In this document: piece by piece, positions 34,797 to 46,352 of the stretch
Numbering within the stretch: position 1 is the stretch's first letter
Layout of the letters: each line of letters starts with the position of its first letter
From: Lentinus brumalis
Lineage: Eukaryota; Basidiomycota; Agaricomycetes; Polyporales; Polyporaceae
DNA: 64,000 bases
Reading direction: 5' to 3'
Assembly: GCA_001792895.1 (NCBI GenBank)
Contig: MARA01000012.1
Coordinates: forward strand, 62,001 to 126,000
Program-made: the position numbers and the translations under genes
Notes under the pieces: model-generated
What the model saw: only the letters and a program-made list of their open reading frames with translations
What the model was told of the DNA's origin: nothing
The model's database searches: none

Positions 34797-37088
34797 TCAC
34801 AGCGATTTCACCTGCAGGAGCATCTCTGGCTTTGTGCTCTCCTCACCCATGGTCGGGTAGATGACCGCAGACGAGTTCCACGCGATCGGGCGGTCGGTCA
34901 GTCCGAAGGAGAAGCTCGTGAGCAGGACCGCGAGGACGACCTCTGCAGCGTGGAATCCCTGAGTTTTACCGGAACTGGCACGCAACAGAAGTTTGATACC
35001 ACGCACTCATCTCAAGCTGCGAGAACTTGAACCCGCTGCGGTGAAAGCGCTGAGTCAACATCACCCTCTCGTCGGGCAAAGGAAAGACTTACATGCAAGA
35101 TCTCACGCCGCCCGAGAACGTCATGCTAGGTGGCCGTAGCCGCTCGTGTGAGTGCCTCGCCCTTCGATTGGACTAGGAAACTCACAGGTTCGAATAGACA
35201 CCCGGCAGACGGGCCTCGTCCAATGCGGGTGGAAGGGGCGCAAGCCAGCGCTCTGGCTTCCACTCCTCTGCGTCCTCGCCCCAAAGCTCCTTGCTGCTGT
35301 TGATCGCCTGGAAGTGGGCGATGACTACCGTCCCTTCCGGCACGACGATTTCGCTGACCAGCCGACCATCCCGTCCTCGCACGGGTGCAGACAGCGGAAG
35401 CACGAGGTCCTTCGTGGCTCTATGAGGAGGCACTCAGCTTGTGACCCGATTCCTCCCAGTGGAAAGGGACTCACATGCGTCCGGTGGAGGTGACAGGCGC
35501 ATAGACCCGAAGGGTCTCGCGGCACACTGCGTCCAGATACGGAAGGTTCATCAGTCCGTCGTAGTCGAGGTCGGCCGTGCCCCCTGCGGTTGCTGCGCTC
35601 AGCTCCGTGCGCAATTTATCCTGCACGGAGGGATTCTGCGCGAGCAGATGGAGGATACGGGAGAGAGCGTTGGAGGTGGTGTCCATGCCGGCAAGAATGA
35701 ATGTGCTATCAGGGAGAACGTGAGCTGATGACATTGGCGACCGCGGTATATGCGGGACTACACACGTCATCTGAGAGAGGAGCTCGTCGTCGCTCATCTT
35801 CTCTTCATGTGTCGCTGCCATGTTGGCTTTCACTATGTGCCGCGGTGACCGGTCAGTAGCTCATCTGGTTCGGTTGGATCCACGCTCCGAGACTGACAGC
35901 ATATACTCATCAGGTCCTTGCCTTCGCCGACTTGAGCCAGCAGTGCCTGATCGCCCTTCCGGAGGGCCGCTTTCCTCTCCTCGATGATTTCTTGCGAGCG
36001 CCGCTGCAGGGTGTCCGAAATGCTCATGAGGCGTCGGAGGTTCTTGAAAGGGAGCATCCGGAAGATCCGTCGGATAGTGTCAACGGAGATGACGTATGAC
36101 ATTGTGTCCACGGGCAAGGACTGGACCAGGCTCAAGGTCGGACTGTCCACGGACGTGCACGGCGTTCAGTATAAGCCACGACGAGTCCCCAGCAAACGCA
36201 CGTACAAGAACATCTTTAGGGCCTCCCCGTACTCGTCCGACGACTCTTCGACGAAGTCGTCGAAGGAGTATCCCAGCCCGGCTTGGCCGAGCATCTCGAG
36301 GGTCGTGCGCCCGTTCCAGCCGTTCATGTCAACGATCCCGGCTGCGCCATCTTCCGGGAGCCGGCTCTTGAGAGCCGCTTGTACCTGAGTAAATCAGTGA
36401 GTAGGCGAATACTTATGCGCGGAAGTCATTAGGTATTGACCTTGTGGGCGACAGAATAGAAGATGTGGGTCATATTGCGCAGGTGGGCGACAGAGAACAC
36501 GGGGTTCAACAGTTTCCGCTGCCGACGATGCTGTCCGGCCCTAGTGGAGAGCACTCCAGGGCCAAGCAGGACGATCAATCCACTACGTAGGAGAACAACT
36601 TAGCCATACGGCCGGACGCCAACAAATCGCGCTGAACTCACTTCGCGGGAGCAAGCCCCTTCTGGAGGAACTCTTGCTCCTTCACCAACACGCCGTGTAA
36701 CGCCTTCGGATCGTGGACCACAATCAGGCGCCGCTGTTCCGTATCGTGTCAGTCGCCGTATTGCTGTGACCGAGAACTGCGCGCGCAGCAGCACACCCAA
36801 AGAATGCCTTTCAAAGTCACCGCCGGTCCGTACGTCTTAGCCACATGTGCGATACGTTTCCATGCTTGTCTTCCAGAAAACTCGGGCAAATTACCTGAGA
36901 AAACGTTGATATAAGATGACCAGCACAGACACGTAGAAACCACGAGGGCCAGTACCCACCGAAGAAGAATGAAACGGGGGAGGACCAGGGAGGTTGTCCA
37001 TGGGATGTGCCACCAAATAGTTGCGGAAGACGCGCCATAGAGCATAGAGCGTCGTCGCCGCGATGGCGGCGAGTACGAGGTTCACCAT
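34797..37088 (-). CDS. Cytochrome P450 monooxygenase (second copy)
   Basis: Minus-strand paralogue of the P450 at 30,144. Starts at 37,088 with a membrane anchor (MVNLVLAAIAATTLYALWRV) and hinge DNLPGPPPFH. Later parts are GNLPEFSGRQAWKRIAHVAK, VVHDPKALHGVLVKEQEFLQ, the I-helix FILAGMDTTSNALSRIL, ExxR as ETLRV, WKPERWLAPLP, and the haem loop MTFSGGVRSCIGFKFSQLEM with an intron inside the codon after the Cys, at the same point as in the first gene. It ends KPEMLLQVKSL at 34,797. All key residues are present and the splice sites look usable, so I treat it as functional. A TATAAT stretch lies about 50 bases upstream of the start. Confidence 0.9.
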
Positions 37089-40000
37089 GACTTGTACGCG
37101 GGGAAGATGCAAGAGAAATGGAAGAGGGACCTAGTATTATAGCGATAGTCGGAAGTGGCTGATACAGCGCTGCGCAACGCTGGCCGTGACAGCCTGAGAT
37201 CGACGTTGTTCGATTCCGCAGAAAGTGCCAATTACCAGGCACCATTTGGCCACGCCGTACAGCTAAACATAACATAGCGGGAGACACCCAGCGGTGCTTG
37301 CGTATGATCGCAGCGCCATCATGGAAAGGTGGCTATGAGCTCGCCCGGGCCATCCAGGGAATATCTGAAGACATGAATCAGAATCACTAAAACATATGGG
37401 CGCAAATATGGGCGCGAGGACTAGTCGAATAGCGGGTGGTAGTGTAAGCAACACGAACCAAACGCGAACATACATTTCAATCGCACCTGAAACTTGAAAC
37501 CCACGCCACACCGAGATTTTAAGTCCTCGACACTCCCGAAGGACACTTCCACTCAACGACTAGAGACCCGATCTAGACTCTGTCCACGAGCAGAACCAAC
37601 CCATTATCGATGAGCACTGATGTCTTGCAGCGACTCACTCACCTGCCCTGCTGACCCTCGAACGAGCGTCCCTATCGTCATGACACGCTTCGACTTCGCG
37701 ACTTCCGCACCTTCGCCCGGGTTCTGCACGCGAGTCCGAGGGACCACAGCCAATCGCAGGGCGAGATATCGGGGAATAGTGCGGCTCTCCGAGTCCTGGG
37801 CTGGTCTTCTGGCCTTCTCCGCTCCAACGTGCCCTTAGATCTCATCACTATCCTGCTCTCCGAGTCTGATGCTTCCCTGATGATCGTCGAGCTAGCTTGC
37901 AGCCTGTACATTTATATGCACTGTCGGGATCCTCGGGCAGCTAGATGAGCAAGGTACGCATCTGTGCAGAACAACTTTGAGTCTTAGACACGAGACCGCC
38001 AAACCGAGACTCGCACGAGGAGATGTGTGACCCGAGAATGAGGTGCGGGTATATGCGTGTCCACGTCTGACAGTCCGATGTCGCCAGTTGAAGGCCCGGA
38101 AAGCCGAAGTACGACAGAATGGCGGCCGACAGGCTGGCTTCGGCATTCAAGCAGCGCCCGGGCACGGCCGGTTTCCCTCGCGCGCCGCCCTTCTGCATCC
38201 AACTGCCCAGGACAATGAGCTACACACAAACCAGGTGACGACATGAAAAGACGCACCTCGGAATCTCAGGTGCGAGGGGCGTGGCTACGCGCGACACCCA
38301 CGGATTGCGGCGTGGCATTGCATCAGTACAGCCCTTGTCGGGTAGTCTGGATCCACACTAGCAGTGGGCCAGGGGCGTTCGAGCGCAGACCCGGAGGGGA
38401 GCGTTGAGCACGCTGCGGCGAAAATGAAGGGCACCGCCTTGGCGCGCAGCTAACCTTCTCCGCCGCGACTTCGTGTGCGGTACCTGAGGGCATGCATACA
38501 CGAGGATAATCACACATGGCCCGGGATTCGCGGGTGGCCGTGCGTGGATGACGGGGTGTAAACGACGAGCGCGGCAGGCAGGCCGGACGGGGGTTGTGGA
38601 GGCAAGGCTGAAGGGAATGGGCCGGCGCAAGTGAGTACATCGGGCGGCGACTCGGAGTTCGTGGCGTACGTTCTCGACGAGCCGACTACAGTCACAGAGG
38701 AACGCGGACGTCGACATGGCTTGGCAGACCCTGCGCGTTCGTCGGATATCTAGCACGGAAAATCAGAGGGCCGGAGTCAGCGAGGAAGTATCCTGAACTG
38801 AGCTTGACTCACCTTGTAATATGCGCGCCATCAGCTCAAAGATAGAAAGATAGGACTGCTCTCGCTCTGGGCGGGTGACGGGGGGCGCGTCCCAGCCACG
38901 AGTGAAGATCACCAACGGGTTGCTCCAGTCATGCATCATAGTTCATAACTACACGAGTCTGGAGCAACAGACCCGCGTTGCACTGGGCCGGCGGCGCCTC
39001 ATCTACATGGGATATCATACATTAATTTGAGTAGTTAGAGGATGAGAACGACGCGAAGCGCTCACCACGTATGTAGCTCTGGCGTACTAGTAACTACTAG
39101 TAGCATAGTAGAGCTTCTACCTATATAGTGAGGTTCGGCACAGTGTGACACATGGAGGGCTTTGGTATGAGACTAGCCTACATATGTAGTCTCGCTCCCA
39201 GAACAATGAGGGCGAGTAACAAAAAGGAAAGGAGGACTAACATCGTTCTCCTTCCCGTTTGGGACGCTGGCGAAGACTTGAGAGCTCGAGGAGTCATCGA
39301 TGCAGCATATACGCACCTAGATATTGTTGCCGTCGTGCCGACCTACCCTTCCAGGGAATGGTCAAAGGGCATAGAAAGGAGTCATAGCGTCAGAAGAGAC
39401 AAGTGACCATATAGACGTTTCGTATTGGATACATCATCGTGAACCTTCACCATGCCCAGGCAGGCTATCTGCTGCAGCATGCCATGTGCATCACATAGTC
39501 GCCGCTCGACGATAGTACCTTCTGAACCTTGACGTGCGTGCATTCCAGATTGATCTCCTTGGAACATCGTGCAGATAGCCGTACGATACGATTCCTGCCT
39601 GATGTCTCGTGCATCTAGAGGGTCAAAGATGGACGCCAAGTACTACATCGGTCAATCAGGAGTTTCACAGTCACCATGCTCACCTGGACTAAAAAGTGCA
39701 TCCTTGCATTCCGCGGCATGCCCACGTAGATGACAGGCGGTCTCAGCACCTCGCACCGCCAAAAGGAGAGAATAAAAGCCGGGAGACACCGGCTCCGAGG
39801 GTCATCAGAAGAGCGTTGGACTGGTCGTGGGCTCGCCGCAGCGCGTGAGTACGTATGCAGACTGAAGTGCTGGCATCGATGCTGCGAGATAGGCGTGGAT
39901 GCTGGCGAGCCGGCCTCGTGTCCGGTGCGTGGGGGTCAGACCATGGCGTGACGGAGGAGCTGGACACCCTCAGATTCGGGCGCATCTTTGTGGAACCCCA

Positions 40001-40499
40001 GGAACACTTCGCCGCAATCTCGTGGACGCTTGTAGCCTTCGAAAGTTCAAGCTGATGCTGCTGAGTCGGGGGAAGGTACACAAGACATTCGCAAGACATG
40101 GTCAATACGGGATAGACAGGTTTCCGAGGCGCAGTAGGAGGTTAGATGGCCGAGTGCGAAGACAGGGCGGGGTAAGGCTGGACTCAACACAGACTCGAGG
40201 CTTGCGAAGGCACAGCTTCGTAGAAGATCAAAATGCGCCGTCGACGGTTGTACGCACACCGGAGATGGTCCATGATAGGCGCAGCGACCCCGGGCACTAC
40301 ACTCATGTCGGACCGGGAAATGTTTGTTGTGGTCACTACGCGGTTTCGTACTGTATCCTTTTGAACTCAGTCATAACCTCTTCGAAGCGATGTAATGATG
40401 TAGTGAGGTAAGTCAAATTACTAGTGTCGACATTATCCCTTCCACAATGCAGTGTAAGTGACCGGGGTCTTTGAGTGCAAGCGCCGGTGAGGCGCAAAG
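37089..40499. other. Long gene-poor region
   Basis: About 3.4 kb without a convincing gene on either strand. A frame without an ATG at about 37,654-37,947 (includes RDFRTFARVLHASPRDH and LITILLSESDASLMIVELA) reads protein-like and may be part of a decayed gene; I do not recognise it. The rest holds only short ORFs; around 39,000-39,150 the sequence becomes AT-richer (ctagtaactactagtagcatag). Confidence 0.5.
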
Positions 40500-43100
40500 A
40501 TGTCGAACACCGTGCACGCTACAGACGAGCGAGCTTGCCTCCTCCCCCACCTCGACTACAATCCTCCAGATCTTAACGTTGCTTCTCCGCTATGGCTTTG
40601 TGACTCGCCGACGACGAACTTTGTGAGTATTTTACCATCATATCGCCCCCAACGCCCCATCCAAGCGCCCACCCGCCAGCAGCAACGACAAACTCAGCTC
40701 AACACTTTGTATTCCACAGCGACGGCTGCCTACAACGCCATATAATGAACGCGTGCAGGGCACATTGGCATTCGCCCGTTCACGAGGCCTCTCCTTCGGC
40801 GAACCTCCCACCTTTCCCACCTTCTATCGTACCCCCATCCCTGCCGTGGCGACCCCCGCCACACTCATGCGACATCGCCAACCCCTCTTTTCTTGGTCCC
40901 AGCAACCTCCAGGACACATCGGCGCATCAGGAGGCACGCGCGAAGTCTACACCGCCGCTCGATCACCACCGACAAGCCATTCCGTATCCCTCGCCACCGC
41001 TGACCGACGCCGCCCTTGCGTCGACCGTTCCGCTGCCTGACGTCTACGGGGAACCCTCAAGACACGCGTTTAGAACGTTTGATTGCGAGGATCTAGTTCA
41101 TGAGACCATGTCACACGATGGCGCCAGACACGCCGCACCGCTTTCTCCGCCTCCGACGTTGCAGGTTACCCTCCAGGAGTTGCCGTCAGAAGATGAGTTT
41201 CACGATGTAGGCCATGCCGTAGGGCCATGGGGATTTGAACACAGTGACAGCACGGTGCGTAATTCATCAGGGCTACTGCAAGTGCATCGCTCAGGCAGAA
41301 CGCCAGGATTGCCATGATGCCTCGTTCCCCGAGCCAAATCCGAATCCTGTGTGGAGTCCACACTCCCCGGTCAGTGTCGAAGACGACGGAGATGATCAGG
41401 TAGAGTCATGGAGGTACGGCGCGCCCGACAGCCTGCAGAACTCGGGCGCGGCGGCGCCCTTCTTTCCGCCACTGCGTGATGACTCCGGCTTTGAGGAGTT
41501 CGTCCCGCAGGCGGACGGCCGCAAGTCCGACGAGTATCATGAAACCACTGCCTTGATGGAGTCCCCTCTCTGCATCGATGACTTCCCGCTCGACCACCTC
41601 CCGACCTTCAACACCGCTCTTGTGGGCGGCCCGGTTGAAGATCGGAATAGCGGTCACACCGACGTCCTGGTCTCCCCGATCAGTCTCAGCGATGCGGACA
41701 GTCGCACGGACGACTGGGCGTCCGGATCGGAGATGGATTGGACAAGCAGTCCTACGAGCACCTTCGTCGACCACTTTTCCGCCCCGTCTTCTCCGAAGCC
41801 CGGCTGTCTCTCTCTCGACCTTCCGCCGTTCGACTCTCCCCTTGGATTTCAGCCACATGCTGCGTTTGGTCACCTGCAGCAGCCCTCGCCCGTCTCGCCC
41901 CATGAGATACCCTTTGGCCAGCACGACCCCCATTGGTTCAACGGGGAATCGCACGAGCCTACTCCTCTTGTGGAGGACCACAGTCCTTTCATGTCTAGCA
42001 GCTTCTTCCATCCCATACACCTGCAGCCGCCGCCGCCCTTGGACATCGACGCGGACTACCCGGACACCGTTATGCCACCTGATGACGACGATAGCGACAT
42101 CCTCACGCCTGCCTCACCTCGCCGGCGCACTCTCAACGATCTTCAGGACGTCGTTCTACCGCATGACGATGTCTGCCCGACGCCCGTCCCTCGGTCGCCG
42201 CGGTCGCCACACTTCTCCTTGCCCGACTACGACTCGGACATGGAAGATGCGTCTCTGTCAGAAGCGCCATCGTCACCACACTCTCCACATACATCCCTAC
42301 CGGTCCTCGAGGACGACCTTCCCCTGCCTGGGTTGCCCTCGTTCTCGGACCTGCCCCCGATCGAGACGATCTCCCCGTCCCTGCTCGGTGGCGCCCCCGA
42401 GCCGCAGCAGCAAGATCCGGGCCTCGGCCTCTTCCTGCAGCCGCTCTCCGACCCGCCACTCGCCCGCTCGCCGTCCCCAGGCGAAGATGACTTTGGGTTC
42501 CTGGACATCCAGCTTGACCCCGAGTCTGTCAACGTCGAGATCGACGAGTTTCTGCAGCTGCGGGCACTCCGCAAGCATGCCCTTGCACAGGAACGTGCGG
42601 CGCGGATGACCGAGGCGGACCTCACAGAACGCATCACCGCCGCAGCGTCCGCCTTCCTCCCCATGTCGCGTTCGTCAAGTACCTGCGGCTCCGACTCGGA
42701 GTCCGAATCCGAAGACGGCGACGTGCAGATGCGCTCAGAGCCTGATCCCGTCGAGAAGCGCATGCGGAAGCGTGAGCTTCACACGATGATGGACATGCGC
42801 GCCGAGGCTCGTCGTGCGCGCAAGCTGCAGAAGCAGCGGAGCAAGGAGATCGGCGCCCTGCTCGACTTCAAGATGCACCCGCCAACGAGTCCGCTCGTCA
42901 TGGGCGGCAAGCCATGGACCCGCACGGTCTACCACTTGCTCGCCCATATGATGATGCGGCGGCGCGACCGCGCTGCGAAGCCGTTGGAGAGCAAACCTCC
43001 AGAGGCGCACTCGTTGGTCAGGAAGTCCTCTCGGCTGCGCATGTCGGTGTCTGCGGAGGACGTCGGTGCGGACGCGGATGACGACATGGAGATGATATGA
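40500..43100 (+). CDS. Large disordered, acidic protein of unknown function
   Basis: The main frame runs from about 41,300 to the TGA at 43,100 and is preceded by open exons in 40,745-41,253. A likely first exon starts at ATG 40,500 (MSNTVHATDERACLLPHLDY) and ends at a GTGAGT at 40,623. A 53-base intron at 41,254-41,306 joins EHSDST to DCHDASF. The exact join between exon one and the body could not be made to keep frame with one simple intron, so the N-terminus is uncertain. The product is rich in Pro, Ser and Asp (PPDDDDSDILTPASPRRR, LPDYDSDMEDASLSE). Near the C-terminus is a basic helical stretch (KRMRKRELHTMMDMRAEAR, RKLQKQRSKEIGALL) that looks coiled-coil-like and could bind nucleic acid, but it is not a classical bZIP. 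I recognise no named family. Confidence 0.75.
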
Positions 43101-44128
43101 TGTGGCGATCGCTTTCCTCTGTTTGTTCCGTGCAACATGGTGCGTCGCGTGCGCTGCTCGTCGTCGTACCGGACTTCGGCTGACTTTCTCTTTTCCTCCT
43201 GTCTCGTTTTGTGATCCTTATATCGGACTTCTGTATCCTGTTGTATCATCGTAATGTCGCTAATCGCCAGGCTGGAAGGCAAGAGTGTACTATACTAACA
43301 TCTGACGTCCCCATGCAATTCTGTAGCTATTACCATGTTGTCATAGGCGCGTCGGTTCCCTTCCTCTACGCATTCTTCATTCTGCATTCCGTCGCGCTTC
43401 TGCATTTCTGCATACCCTGCTCCCATCTATTCCCTGGTTACCGTCCCCGTTCATCCTACCTATCCTACCCCCGATATTCCTCTTGTCCGACTGTCCCCAT
43501 AAACACCTCCATGCGCCCCGCCCGCCTGACTCGCCTTCTGTGCTCACTACAATATCCGACCGGCCGCCCCCGTCAAGTATCAACGGTCATTCGACCAGAC
43601 CTGAGGCTCCCGGTCACCCGTTCGCCGCCCGACTGACCGTCCATCGCATGGTCAACGTCTTTCGCCCGGCCGACATCTCATCTCGACTCCGTGTCTGCTG
43701 TTCACCATTCACGTCAACGTTCCCGTTCCGGATCCATTCACATTGATTGACTGACCCTGTCTCGTATTGTCGTTGCTGTAACTGCTGAGTGGACCTTGCG
43801 CCTTGCTCTTGTTTGCTTCAGTGCTTGTTCTTACATGGTCCTGAATCCTGTTCTCGTTCTCGCGATCCCGGGCATCTTTGCGCCTGTGGCGTCGGTGTCC
43901 GGTGTCGGCAATTAAGTACTTGGTTTGTGCATCATGCGTGTTTTGTGTGCAGACTGTGCCCGGCGTGTTTGTTATGGGTAGGTTCGTAACGAGTAAGCAG
44001 AGGGGTATAGTAGCGTAAGTGTAAGTACATGGAGCTGAACATAGTTCACGATACATCGACCGGTAGATAAGCTTATATGTGTACAACGAGACATCTCTTG
44101 GAGCCATGGCCTCCCGACTTGGCCCAGC
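43101..44128. other. Intergenic, pyrimidine-rich
   Basis: About 1 kb between convergent genes. It contains long C/T-rich stretches (43,430-43,740) and no ORF that resembles a protein family. It must hold the two 3' ends. Confidence 0.55.
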
Positions 44129-45805
44129 TCAATGTTCCACGGGCTCGCCCACGGTAGTGCCAGCGGTACCCTCCACGCCACCGTCAACGTCCGCCCCATG
44201 CGCTCGTGCGCTCTGCGACAACGTCTCCTGGCCCTCCGCCACATGCGGCTGCAGCTCCTCCTGCCGCACCCCACGATGCTCCAGCGCATACGCCCTGCAC
44301 GCCTCGCGACTGTGGCTCAACCGCGGGTCGTTGCGGTCCCACGCATGGATCGTGAACCCGGGGAAGTTGTACTCCAGGAGCTCCTTCAGGTCGGGCAGCA
44401 TCAGCGGGTCCGGGCTGTACGTCCCGCTGTTGTTGTCGATGACGAGCTCCCACTGGACGGCCTGGTCGGGCGTGTCGTCCGAAAACTTGTCCCATCCGCA
44501 CGCGGGGCGCGGGTGGAACTCGCCCGAGTAGCGCACGGTTTGCGCGCAGTTCGCGTGCAGCGCGTGCTTGGACGCGAAGTCGACGAAGAACGCCGCGCCG
44601 GTCTCGGAGAACCGGAAGGAGTCGTCCTCGACGGCGATGACGTACGTGTAGACCGCGGGCTTGACGCGGTTCTCGAACGGGGACGCGTTCGCTGCTGCTG
44701 CGGGGGTGTTCGCGGTGGCGCCGAGGTGTATGAGCCCGCGGCGGGGCCCACCCCCGGAGAAGGGGTCGTCCCATCGGGCTTGCCGACGCTCCCGTGGAGG
44801 AGGAGGCGGAAGACGTCCTCGGGGCCCTCGATGACGCCGAACCCGTTGGTCGTCGTGCGCGCGTAGAGCATGCGGTGGCCGGCCTGGATCGTCGAGCGGA
44901 CGGCGATGGAGGCGGGGCCCTGGAAGATGGCCTGTGCGGCTTTGTAGGAGCGGTTCCAGTGCTGGACTGTGTCGCCGAAGAACATGCGCACGCCCTTGAT
45001 GTAGAGCTTCCAGGTCGAGTAGAGCCGGGCGTCGTTGAGGTTCGTGAGCCGCCCGATGGTGGGCGAGAAGTGGCGAGAGAAGCGGATGGGCCCGTCGAAG
45101 ATGTATTGTCTGCGTTCGGCTTTGGGGTCTGTTGACGGTGTGGACTCGATCTGCGAGATAGCAGAGCGATGGTCAGCTCACCCATGCAGAATCTCGCCCT
45201 GCTTTGATCTATCGAAATGAAGTGTGACGTACGTTCAGCCAAAAGGTGCCCCGGCTGTTGCGTCGTATGGAGCCTGCACTTTCGATCGCACATTCCTTCG
45301 CGCCAGGAGCAACTGATATCGAGAACGTGCCGACATGGTCGTCAGTGATGTTGCCCACGTCCTTATCGTTGACGTCGACGGTGAGCGTAGCCGTGCTCGG
45401 AACGTTCTTGATTTTCCAGAGCTCGTTCCACACAGGGGCGAGCGTATTAGGCTTCACCGTTGATCTGCACGGCGCACACAGGACGGATCGAGATCAGCTA
45501 TATACCGAACTTCGCCTTGGCATTCGCCACGAGGATCAAACCACTCACACAAACGTCAGCTTGTCGTCGAGCTTTGCGACAAAGTACGGGTCCGCGGACC
45601 CCACGACGTCCATCTTCGGCAGGCCCGAGGCCCCGATGAACTTGATGGTGAGGTCTACGAACGTCCGCTCGACGTGGTGATCGTCCATGAACGCCGCGGC
45701 CCTCCCCTTCGCTTCCTTCGCCTCGACCTTGGCCCGGGAGACCGTGTTGTGGAGCGTGCCAAGAATCTGCGACATCTGTATCGGATTTCTGCGTCCGCCG
45801 GGCAT
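44129..45805 (-). CDS. C2-domain protein, conserved fungal type; one-base frameshift
   Basis: Starts at 45,805 (MPGGRRNPIQMSQILGTLHN), with a second ATG eleven residues in. A C2 domain follows: TIKFIGASGLPKMDVVGSAD, PYFVAKLD, intron, then PNTLAPVWNELWKI and VDVNDKDVGNITDDHVGTF; the Asp residues would bind Ca2+ and membrane lipid. After a second intron comes a conserved region (YIFDGPIRFSRHFSPTIGRL, YSTWKLYIKGVRMFFGDTVQ, GPEDVFRLLLHG). The frame then shifts at a run of three C (plus-strand 44,770-44,772); with one more base it would read DDPFSGGGPRRGLIHLGATA and run on to YTYVIAVEDDSFRFSETG and the stop at 44,129. Function unknown; the C2 domain suggests action at membranes. Confidence 0.8.
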
Positions 45806-46352
45806 GGTGGCGGTCGGTGGGTTGTGCGTGCCTGCGGATGGAAAGTGGTGAGAAGACTTACGAGAACTGCGCGGTGGTTTGTCTATTTACTTATGTGCCG
45901 CACAAGCGGCGGGGGGTGCCAAGAGGAACGGAAGAGGCAGAGAACTGGTGGCGCTGCTGGCCTGATCAAAAAAAGGTCCGAGGCACAGCCTCTCCTCCGC
46001 AGTCCGAAATCGCCGGAGTGTGCAATGCTGAGCTTGTCCTCTAACATCATCCTATGAAGACGCTGCGGGGCTGGTAGTACATCATATGTGAGGCTCAACC
46101 ATGGGGACGTGAAGAAAGAGGAGAAAAAGAGGACGCCGCGCGAATGGGATCGTTCTCAAGACTATTTACTTTTCAGTGCTGAGTGCATCGGGTTGCCTCG
46201 GACGAAGTGTGAACGAGGGCCGTGCAAAGCCATGTAGTTTCCAAATCCAATGATGGTTACTCTACATACGACACAAGGAGTACACAGAATGATCTACAAA
46301 TCGCATTTTGAACCCACTCTGCCCCTGAAGCCGCCCTGGCCCGGCCACCCGT
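45806..46352. other. Intergenic region
   Basis: About 550 bases with no ORF of note; it holds the upstream region of the C2 gene and the 3' end of the first sedolisin gene's neighbour space. Confidence 0.5.

Noticed and set aside
30144..37088. Secondary-metabolite biosynthetic cluster around the P450s
   Set aside because: No polyketide synthase, NRPS, terpene cyclase, prenyltransferase or transporter is present nearby.
44184..45293. 369-codon minus-strand ORF in another frame of the C2 gene
   Set aside because: It overlaps the C2 gene in a different frame and crosses its introns; Arg/Pro-rich shadow frame.
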